Below are positions 17,556 through 25,129 of a stretch of 64,000 bases of DNA, piece by piece. The position numbers and the translations under genes are program-made. Under the pieces are notes generated by a model that saw nothing but the letters and a program-made list of their open reading frames with translations, was not told the DNA's origin and did not search any database. Each line of letters begins with the position of its first letter. Within the stretch, counting starts at the first letter, position 1. Source of the DNA: Candidatus Rothia avicola (GTDB lineage Bacteria; Actinomycetota; Actinomycetes; Actinomycetales; Micrococcaceae); NCBI GenBank assembly GCA_019115985.1, contig DXCN01000040.1, positions 62,001 through 126,000 on the forward strand, given 5' to 3'.

Positions 17556-18323
17556 CTAGCGGGAGTTGCGGCGACCCCAGCGAGTGAGCTTGGCCAGCAG
17601 GCCGCGGTCGTCGCCCTCTTCGTCACTGGCTTGCTTGTGGGCCTGTTCATCGCTTGCCTTGGCCGTGGCCTCTTGGGCAATGACCTGCTCGGGGGTGGGC
17701 ACCTTGAAGCTGATGGGCCCCTCATCTTTGGAACCCAAGCTCAGGCTCTGTGCGAGCTGACGCACCTGGCCGCTGACGGCGTCCTGCTCCACCTCGGCAG
17801 GCGCCTGGTTCTCCACGACCTCTTCATCCACCCGGTTATCGAGCACGGGGGTAAAGGGGGTCAGGGGGGTGAAGGTAATACCCGCCGTGTTGGGGTGAGG
17901 CACATCGACGGCCGGAGCGGACACCTCCTCTTGCTCCTCGGGCACAGAGGCGGTTTCAGGCGCAGCAAGGTTTGTCTCAGGGGCAGACTCGGAGCTCTCG
18001 TGAGCAACAGAGGTAGCCTCGGTGGCAGGTACCGCTTCGAGGGCGGGAGCGGTCTCGACTACGGGGGCAGCGAGCAGGCCGTCAACCCAGTCGGTGACGG
18101 TAGCTAGAGGCGCGGGGGTAAGGGAGTAGAAACGCTTCTGGCCTACGGCTTCGGTTTCGACCAAACCGGCGGTGCGCAGCACCTTGAGGTGCTTAGATAC
18201 GGTGGGCTGGCTGACACTCAGTTCCTCGACCAGTTCGCCAACGGCCAGTCGTTCGACGGCTAGTGCCTGGAGGATATGTCGCCGCGTGGGGTCGGCGATA
18301 ACAGCAAATACGTCGTCTCTCAT
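17556..18323 (-). CDS. ArsR-like HTH regulator with long acidic/disordered tail and basic C-terminus
   Basis: MRDDVFAVIADPTRRHILQALAVERLAVGELVEELSVSQPTVSKHLKVLRTAGLV ArsR fold; tail ends DDRGLLAKLTRWGRRNSR. Confidence 0.85.
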   Translation of the reverse strand: MRDDVFAVIADPTRRHILQALAVERLAVGELVEELSVSQPTVSKHLKVLRTAGLVETEAVGQKRFYSLTPAPLATVTDWVDGLLAAPVVETAPALEAVPATEATSVAHESSESAPETNLAAPETASVPEEQEEVSAPAVDVPHPNTAGITFTPLTPFTPVLDNRVDEEVVENQAPAEVEQDAVSGQVRQLAQSLSLGSKDEGPISFKVPTPEQVIAQEATAKASDEQAHKQASDEEGDDRGLLAKLTRWGRRNSR

Positions 18324-18470
18324 ACTGACATCTTTACACACATATACCCACAATTGCATGTTTGACCAGCAGAAATGGGGGCACTCTTCGTCTATGCTCA
18401 GCTAACACTCAGCTTGAAAGCCAACGTACAGGGCCATCTGCCGGGCCCAACGACCCGCCCTTATACAGGC

Positions 18471-19685
18471 CTAGTCATACCAGGGATCAAGCCCCCAGAG
18501 GGGGAATACTTCCTTGCGGGTGGCCATAATGCTGCGGTCTACACTGCTGGCCGGGTCGTAGCCAACCTCCCAGGAGTACCACCAAAGATCCACGGGATCC
18601 CCCATCATGGTGGGCACCTTGGTCCCGTACTTTTCAAGCATATAAGCCTGCCACGATTCCGGCGTGGGCATATTTATGTCGAGGGGCTGGCCGGCTGCCA
18701 CCGCAATAAGGTGGCTCCAAGAGCGGGGCACGGCGTTGTAGATGGAGTAGCCCCCTCCCCCGGTGGCAATCCAGCGGCCCTCACAGAGCTCGTCCGCCAG
18801 CAAGGAGATATGGGCGGCAATTTCCCGCTGCCCGTTAATGCTGATGTTCAGGTGCGACATGTCATCGGCCAGATGGGAGTCGCAGCCGTGCTGGCTGACG
18901 ATCACCTCGGGCTGGAACTGCCGCAGAAGGCTAGGGACCACCGCGTCAAAGGCTCGTAGCCAGCCCGAGTCGGTAGTGCTTTCGGGCATGGCGATGTTAA
19001 CCGAGGTTCCGGCAGCAAACCCTTCGGGCCCCACCTCGTTAGCGAAACCGGTACCGGGAAAGAGGGTCATGCCGCTCTCGTGCAGGGAAATGGTCATCAC
19101 CCGTGGCTCGTCCCAGAAGATACTTTGTGTGCCGTCCCCGTGGTGGGCGTCCACATCGATATAGACGACCCGCTGCACCCCCGCTTCAAGCAGGCGGGCA
19201 ATGCCCACGGCGCAATCGTTATAGATACAAAAGCCACTAGCATGATCGCGTGAGGCGTGGTGCATGCCCCCGCCGAAGTTAACGGCATGCTTGACCTTAC
19301 CGCCTAAAATAGCTTCAGCGGCCTGGTAGGTGCCACCAGCCAGCCTGGCAGAGGCCTCGTGAACCCCCTCAAAGCCGGGAGTATCTTCGGTACCCAACCC
19401 ACAGTTCGCAATGGTGAGGGTGGGGTCGGCGCTAATTTTTTGCACTGCGTCGATATAGGGGTAGTCATGGGCCAGCATGAGCTGGTGCACGGTAGCAATT
19501 TCAGGTTCCTCAAGCTCTACCTGCGGGAGGTCAAAAATCCCAAGGTCCCGCGCTAGGGAGGCCGTTGCGTCCAACCGCGAGGGATGCATGGGGTGATAGT
19601 CGCCAAAATAGTAGTTGGCCATGGCGGGAGTCCAGAGCACACGCACATTGGTGGGCGTGAGACTGTCGATAAGAGCCACCAGCAC
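18471..19685 (-). CDS. acuC: Acetoin utilization protein AcuC / class I histone deacetylase-like
   Basis: VNFGGGMHHASRDHASGFCIYNDCAVGIARLL, VVYIDVDAHHGDGTQSIFWDEPRVMTISLHE. Confidence 0.93.
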   Translation of the reverse strand: MLVALIDSLTPTNVRVLWTPAMANYYFGDYHPMHPSRLDATASLARDLGIFDLPQVELEEPEIATVHQLMLAHDYPYIDAVQKISADPTLTIANCGLGTEDTPGFEGVHEASARLAGGTYQAAEAILGGKVKHAVNFGGGMHHASRDHASGFCIYNDCAVGIARLLEAGVQRVVYIDVDAHHGDGTQSIFWDEPRVMTISLHESGMTLFPGTGFANEVGPEGFAAGTSVNIAMPESTTDSGWLRAFDAVVPSLLRQFQPEVIVSQHGCDSHLADDMSHLNISINGQREIAAHISLLADELCEGRWIATGGGGYSIYNAVPRSWSHLIAVAAGQPLDINMPTPESWQAYMLEKYGTKVPTMMGDPVDLWWYSWEVGYDPASSVDRSIMATRKEVFPLWGLDPWYD

Positions 19686-19754
19686 TACCTCCTTTGGTAA
19701 GTTGAGTCACAATTACCATTAAACACATAAAACTCCGCGGGCACCACACCCCGC

Positions 19755-21281
19755 TTGTATGACACGCAGACTACGCTAGAGACGGCAGAAGAAAGCGAGG
19801 TGAAGAACGTGGGCAAAATTGTGCGCAAGGTCCAGGAGCGCAAGCGGGTTCTGGACGCCATGGAACAGGGGCAGCTGGAATACCAGCAGCTCCTTCAGAT
19901 TGTTAAGTTTTCGGCAGCCTTTCAGGCCCGCATGGCCCACCTGCGCGACCTGGTAGACCGCCTCTTCGGGTCGTCGTCCTCGCGTATCGCCATTGCAGCC
20001 TTCTTGCTGGTCATTATTTTCTTCTCGCTTATGCTCTATACCCCCTGGGCCTCACGCGATGGCCAGCAGGTGGAGTTTCACCACGCTGTTTTTACGGCGA
20101 CTAGTGCCGTGACCGTCACCGGTCTCACTACGGTTTCTACCGCCGAACAGTGGACCTTCTTTGGCCAGCTCATGATTCTCTTAGGCTCGCAGATTGGCGG
20201 CCTTGGCACGCTCACCCTCACCTCCATTCTGGCGCTGGCGGTAGGGCGCAAGCTGGGGTTACGCTCCAAAATTATCGCCCAGGAATCTCTCAACATCGGA
20301 CGCCTGGGTGAGGTGGGCTCGGTACTCCGCACCGTGGCCTTTACCTCCATCTCCATTGAGGCCCTGATTGCCTTCACGCTTATTCCCCGCTTCCTGCTGC
20401 TGGGAGAGCCCCTCTGGCAGGCGGTCTGGCACGGCGTGTTCTATGCGGTCTCGTCCTTCAACAACGCGGGCTTCACCCCCCATTCAGACGGCATTGTGCC
20501 CTACGGCCACGACCTCTGGATTCTCTTCCCCATCGCCCTGGGCGTCATGGTGGGTTCGCTGGGTTTCCCCGTCATTCTGGTGCTGCGCAACAACCTGCGC
20601 TTTAGCAAGTGGAATCTCAACGCCAAACTCACCATCATCGGCACGCTGGTGCTCTTCTTCCTGGGCTCATTTGCCTGGGGCGCCCTAGAGTGGGGCAACG
20701 ACCGCACCATCGGCACCATGGGCGCGGGCAATAAAATCCTCAACGCCGCCTTTGCCTCGATTATGACCCGCTCCGGCGGCTTCAACCTGGTCGATATGGC
20801 AGACATTCACCCCGTCACCATGCTGCTCACCGACGTACTCATGTTCATCGGCGGCGGCTCCGCGTCCACCGCAGGCGGCATCAAAATCACCACCATCACC
20901 GTAGTCTTCCTGGCGATTCTGGCAGAAGCCCGCGGTGACCAGTTCGTCGTTGCCTTCAACCGCACCATTCCTGACGCCGTCCTGCGCATCGCCATCTCCG
21001 TAATCATGATGAGCTTCATGTTCGTGCTGACCGGCACCACCGCCATCATGCTCATCGGCAAGGTCGGCCTCGACCGGGCCCTCTTCGAGGTCATCTCAGC
21101 CTACGCAACCTGCGGCCTGTCCACCGGGCTCTCAGCCGAGCTGCCGCCGCCCGGAACCTACATACTCTCTGTCCTCATGCTCATTGGCCGTATCGGCACC
21201 ATCACCGTAGCCACCGGCTTGGCGATGCGCTCCCGCCGCCGCCTCTACAAGTTCCCCGAAGAAAGGCCCATCATTGGCTAG
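19755..21281 (+). CDS. TrkH/KtrB family potassium transporter
   Basis: TATSAVTVTGLTTVSTAEQW, SSFNNAGFTPHSDG, SIMTRSGGFNLVDM, SAYATCGLSTGLS selectivity-filter repeats. Start codon uncertain (TTG at 19755 or a later GTG). Confidence 0.92.
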   Translation: MYDTQTTLETAEESEVKNVGKIVRKVQERKRVLDAMEQGQLEYQQLLQIVKFSAAFQARMAHLRDLVDRLFGSSSSRIAIAAFLLVIIFFSLMLYTPWASRDGQQVEFHHAVFTATSAVTVTGLTTVSTAEQWTFFGQLMILLGSQIGGLGTLTLTSILALAVGRKLGLRSKIIAQESLNIGRLGEVGSVLRTVAFTSISIEALIAFTLIPRFLLLGEPLWQAVWHGVFYAVSSFNNAGFTPHSDGIVPYGHDLWILFPIALGVMVGSLGFPVILVLRNNLRFSKWNLNAKLTIIGTLVLFFLGSFAWGALEWGNDRTIGTMGAGNKILNAAFASIMTRSGGFNLVDMADIHPVTMLLTDVLMFIGGGSASTAGGIKITTITVVFLAILAEARGDQFVVAFNRTIPDAVLRIAISVIMMSFMFVLTGTTAIMLIGKVGLDRALFEVISAYATCGLSTGLSAELPPPGTYILSVLMLIGRIGTITVATGLAMRSRRRLYKFPEERPIIG

Positions 21282-21951
21282 AAAAGACTTCCGCCCAACC
21301 CACAGCGCCCCCGTGCTTGTGATTGGCCTAGGACGCTTTGGCTCGGCTACCGCTGCCCAGCTGGTCCACCAGAATAAAGAGGTTCTTGCTGTTGAGAAAG
21401 ACCCGGTGCTAGTGCAGAAATGGTCGGGCGACCTTACCCACGTGGTGGAGGCCGACGCCACCGATATGAATGCCCTGCGTCAGCTAGGGGCCCAGGACTT
21501 CACCGCCGCCGTAGTGGGTGTAGGCACCTCCGTAGAGGCCTCGGTGCTGATTACCGCCAACCTGGTGGACCTGGGCATTGAGCGCATTTGGGCTAAAGCT
21601 ATCACCCCTTCTCATGGCAAGATTCTCTCCCGTATTGGAGCACACCGGGTTGTTTACCCGGAGTCGGACGCCGGGGTACGAGCAGCCCACCTGATCTCCG
21701 GTCGCCTACTGGACTTCATCGAGTTCGATGACGATTTTGCCATCGTCAAAATGTACCCGCCCAAGGAGACCCACGGCTTCACCCTGGCCGAGTCTGATGT
21801 GCGGTCTAAATACGGGGTGACCATTGTGGGAGTGAAATCTCCGGGTGAAGAAATTACCTACGCAACACCCGATACCCGGGTTTCTTCACGCGATTTATTG
21901 ATTGTCTCGGGCCAGGTAGACCTTATTGAAAGATTTGCCGCACGACCCTAA
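21274..21951 (+). CDS. TrkA/KtrA family potassium uptake regulatory subunit
   Basis: VLVIGLGRFGSATAAQLV Rossmann motif and TrkA_C-like tail; overlaps the trkH-like gene. Confidence 0.92.
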   Translation: MARKDFRPTHSAPVLVIGLGRFGSATAAQLVHQNKEVLAVEKDPVLVQKWSGDLTHVVEADATDMNALRQLGAQDFTAAVVGVGTSVEASVLITANLVDLGIERIWAKAITPSHGKILSRIGAHRVVYPESDAGVRAAHLISGRLLDFIEFDDDFAIVKMYPPKETHGFTLAESDVRSKYGVTIVGVKSPGEEITYATPDTRVSSRDLLIVSGQVDLIERFAARP

Positions 21952-22116
21952 CAGGTTTATACCTACAAGAAAGAGTTGACTATACCCTATACCCACCCGA
22001 GCATAGAAACCGCCCAGGTGTCTTCCGAAATAATTCGTCTTTTTTCAGACTTCAGGATGCATAAACTTAAAAACTGGCATATAGTTATAACTACCTCTAA
22101 AGGTGCGAGTGATTAC

Positions 22117-22279
22117 TGAACGGTCCGCGAACCCGTTCAAGTAGCTCAAAACCTGAAGATTCCCAGATGGTTCCCCCTAATCCCATCTCCTTCAGGTTAC
22201 GAGCCTTCTCTTAGAGCCGGATTCCTACCGGCAAAAGAGAAACCTGAAGGCCAGTCCGATTCCCTACGGACTGGCCTTT
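22117..22279 (+). ncRNA. Candidate orphan structured RNA with intrinsic terminator
   Basis: Consecutive stems TGAACGG/CCGTTCA, AACCTGAAG/CTTCAGGTT (inner AGATGG/CCATCT), TCTCTT/AAGAGA with inner GCCGG/CCGGC, AAGGCCAGTCCG/CGGACTGGCCTT followed by ta. No ORF in the region. Confidence 0.5.
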
Positions 22280-22313
22280 AGTGTATCTAGATTCCTTGTT
22301 CAGGAAAGAAAAA

Positions 22314-22356
22314 GCAGGCTGCCCTACCCTACTCCACAAGGAGTTTTGGTAGCACA
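22314..22356 (-). terminator. proC terminator
   Basis: Minus-strand AGCAGGCTG...CAGCCTGCT hairpin with inner CTACC/GGTAG and ACTCC/GGAGT, then TTTTTCTTT. Confidence 0.8.
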
Positions 22357-22396
22357 GCCTGCTCTTATAGGACCTTCTTTTTAAGCTAGGTCTGAA

Positions 22397-23245
22397 CTAT
22401 TTTTCGGAGCTGAACTCTTCGGTCATTTCCTCGTTTCGAGCCAGGCAGGCCCGCATAGCGGTCTCGGTTAGTTCGAAGAGGCCGCCATCGATGTAGGCGG
22501 TAATGGCCTTATCGGTAGTGCCCTTAGGGCTGGTGACAGCTTTGCGGAGGTCCCGGGGGGTGGGGTCAACATCTAGCAGGTAGCCCGCACCGGCTACCGT
22601 AGCGGCAGCTAGCTCGGTAGCAGTTTTTTCGTCCAGCCCCAGCTTAACCCCGGCAGTGGCCATAGTTTCTGCTAGTAAGAAGGCGTAGGCAGGGCCTGAA
22701 CCAGATACTGCGGTCACCGCCCCCATCTGCTCTTCCTCAACCTCAATCACCCGACCGGCTGCCCCCAGAACCGAAGCGGCGGCGTCCTTAAGCTCCTCGG
22801 TCACGGTCTGCCCCACCGAGATAGCCAGCACGCCCTTGCCCACCCGCGAAGGAGTATTGGGCATACAGCGGATTGCGGGCTGCCCTTCGGGCAGAGCCCG
22901 CTGCAGGGCTTCTAGGGTGATACCGGCCGCAACCGACACCACTACGGTCTTCTCGCCCAGAGCCGGTGAAATTTCGCGGGCAAGATCGAGGATCGCGTAG
23001 GGCTTGACACCCAGCAGCACCACGTCGGCCCCTTCAGTTGCTTTGAGGTTAGCCTGCGCATCATCCTCACCGGCAAGGATGCTTACATCCTGTGCCCCCT
23101 CCCCCAGCTTCTCACGCAGGGTAGAGATGCTGGCGTGGGAGCCAACAGTCGCGCGCACAGAGGTAGGGGCGGTACCCGCAGCAAGCAGGCCCGAGGCGAT
23201 CGCTCCGTTCATGGAGCCAGTTCCGATAAAAGCAACAGTAGTCAC
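22397..23245 (-). CDS. proC: Pyrroline-5-carboxylate reductase
   Basis: FIGTGSMNGAIASGLL, CMPNTPSRVGKGV, AVSGSGPAYAFLLAETM, VTSPKGTTDKAI. Confidence 0.96.
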   Translation of the reverse strand: MTTVAFIGTGSMNGAIASGLLAAGTAPTSVRATVGSHASISTLREKLGEGAQDVSILAGEDDAQANLKATEGADVVLLGVKPYAILDLAREISPALGEKTVVVSVAAGITLEALQRALPEGQPAIRCMPNTPSRVGKGVLAISVGQTVTEELKDAAASVLGAAGRVIEVEEEQMGAVTAVSGSGPAYAFLLAETMATAGVKLGLDEKTATELAAATVAGAGYLLDVDPTPRDLRKAVTSPKGTTDKAITAYIDGGLFELTETAMRACLARNEEMTEEFSSEK

Positions 23246-24066
23246 GATGTTCTCCTAGCAAGGTGGGTGCGGGCAAACTGCAGGGTCTCGTAGAGCATAT
23301 CGTCACGGACCCCTGCGCCCTTGGCCTTGCGAGTTGACACTTCGGCACAGACAACGCCCTCGAAATCGCTGGCTGCGATGTACTGTAGGGTCTCGGCGAC
23401 GGGCTGGGTACCGTGGCCGGGTACCAGGTGTTCATCCATGACCTTATCGCCGGAACCGTCGGTCAGGTGCACATGCCCCAGGCGGGAGCCGATGCGTTTG
23501 ACGGCTTCGAGGGAGTCGTCCCCGGCTGCGGCTGCATGGGAGAAGTCCCAGGTCATCCAGTCGTAGTCGAAGCGGGAGGGGTCCCAGTGGGGGGCGTACA
23601 TCTCTACCGCATGGCCCTTGAAGGACCAGGGGTACATGTTTTCCACGGCGATTTTGACGTTCTCAAGCTCTGATATTTCGCGCACGCCCGCAACGAAGTT
23701 CTTGGCGTAGAGCTTCTGCCAGCGGAAGGGCGGGTGGGCGACAATGACGTCCGCCCCTACCGCCTTGGTCATTTTGGCTGCCATCTGCATTTTGTTCCAG
23801 GCCCGGCCCCAGACCTGCTGGGTCAGGAGCAGGGTGGGGGCGTGAATGGCGGAGATAGGAATCTGGTACTTCTGGATCAGGTCAAGCAGGTCGTGGGGCT
23901 CTTGGGAGAGGGCCGAGTGGGTGATCATGACTTCCACGCTGTCGTAGCCCAGGTCTACGGCGGTTGAGAAGGTTTCGGGCACGCCGAGCGGGAAGAGGCA
24001 GGAGGTAGAAAGTGCCACCGGCACGGGTTTGCGGACGGACGGGTTCTTGGGTGCCTCGATGCTCAT
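23242..24066 (-). CDS. Sugar phosphate isomerase/epimerase (xylose isomerase-like TIM barrel)
   Basis: Metal-site TIM barrel style (IAVENMYPW, LGHVHLTDGSGDKVMDEHLVPGHG); adjacent to proC. Confidence 0.87.
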   Translation of the reverse strand: MSIEAPKNPSVRKPVPVALSTSCLFPLGVPETFSTAVDLGYDSVEVMITHSALSQEPHDLLDLIQKYQIPISAIHAPTLLLTQQVWGRAWNKMQMAAKMTKAVGADVIVAHPPFRWQKLYAKNFVAGVREISELENVKIAVENMYPWSFKGHAVEMYAPHWDPSRFDYDWMTWDFSHAAAAGDDSLEAVKRIGSRLGHVHLTDGSGDKVMDEHLVPGHGTQPVAETLQYIAASDFEGVVCAEVSTRKAKGAGVRDDMLYETLQFARTHLARRTS

Positions 24067-24068
24067 GG

Positions 24069-25055
24069 CTAGTCCTGCACAAATTCTGCCAGGGAGCGGG
24101 GGTCAATCATGGCTTCGGGCCCCTGCTGGGAGAGATAGTTTAGGCGGCGTAGCACCAGGCCCTCGCGCAGGGCCCAGGGGGAAACGCGCATGCGGTCTAC
24201 GCCGAAGACGTCCATGGCGGTTTCTGCTGCGATAGCCCCGGCTAGCATCTGTTCAGCGCGGACGTCGGATACCCCGGGTAAGTCCTCACGTTCGCTGGGG
24301 GGCATGGCTTCCATACGGCGGGTCCACAGGCGCAGATCCTGTAGCAGCATTTCACGTTTGACGAAGGGACCTGCCGAGTAGGGGGCTGCCCCGCAGATAC
24401 GGGCGAGGGAGCGGAAGGTTTTGGAGGTGCCCACAACCATGTTGGGCTGTCCGTAGGCCAGCAGGGTCTCGGCGACGGGTTCTAGGGTTTCGCGCACGTA
24501 CTTGCGGAGTTTTTTGATTTCCTTGGGGGACGGCACGGGGGCGCTGAACCAGTCGCCGGTCAGGCGGGTGGCACCCAGCGGCACGGAGATTGCGTCGTCG
24601 GGGTAGGCGTCCATGCCGGTGGAGAACTCGAAGGAGCCGCCGCCGATGTCGAAGTTGAGAATGCGGCCGGCGCCCCAGCCCTGCCAGTGGCGCACGGCGT
24701 GGTAAGTGATGGCGGCTTCCTGGTCGCCGGTGATTTCGGTGAGGTTGACGCCGGTCTGGTTCTGCACGTGCTGCAGCACCTCGGGGCCGTTCTTGGATTC
24801 GCGGATGGCACTGGTGGCAAAGGCCAGCAGGTCTTCTGCCCCGTGTTCAATGGCATAGAGCACCGCGGACTTTACGAAGGCGGTGAGGCGGTCCCGCCCC
24901 TCGTCGGTGATGTTGCCGTCCGCATCGATGTAGCGGACCAGCTGTAGGGGCTCCTTGTGGGCTGCGGTGTAGGCTTCAGGGCGGGAGCCTAGCTGCCCCT
25001 CAATGAGAAGCAGGTGGCCGGTATTTGAGCCAATATCGAGCACGCCTAGACGCAT
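24069..25055 (-). CDS. Ppx/GppA family phosphatase
   Basis: LGVLDIGSNTGHLLLIEG, FDIGGGSFEFSTG, VGTSKTFRSLARICG. Confidence 0.92.
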   Translation of the reverse strand: MRLGVLDIGSNTGHLLLIEGQLGSRPEAYTAAHKEPLQLVRYIDADGNITDEGRDRLTAFVKSAVLYAIEHGAEDLLAFATSAIRESKNGPEVLQHVQNQTGVNLTEITGDQEAAITYHAVRHWQGWGAGRILNFDIGGGSFEFSTGMDAYPDDAISVPLGATRLTGDWFSAPVPSPKEIKKLRKYVRETLEPVAETLLAYGQPNMVVGTSKTFRSLARICGAAPYSAGPFVKREMLLQDLRLWTRRMEAMPPSEREDLPGVSDVRAEQMLAGAIAAETAMDVFGVDRMRVSPWALREGLVLRRLNYLSQQGPEAMIDPRSLAEFVQD

Positions 25056-25129
25056 GGGTCCCCCTTGAGTGGTGACAAAAAGTTTTCCTGCCTACCAGTG
25101 TACAAGGACGGGACCCACGCTATAACCGA

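Noticed and set aside
17541-18107. 188-aa plus-strand ORF opposite the ArsR-like regulator tail
   Set aside because: A shadow of low-complexity GC-rich coding on the minus strand.
22117-22279. Region as RNase P RNA, tmRNA, SRP RNA or 6S/Ms1-like RNA
   Set aside because: None of the hallmark conserved sequences I know for these RNAs are present; also shorter than RNase P RNA and tmRNA.
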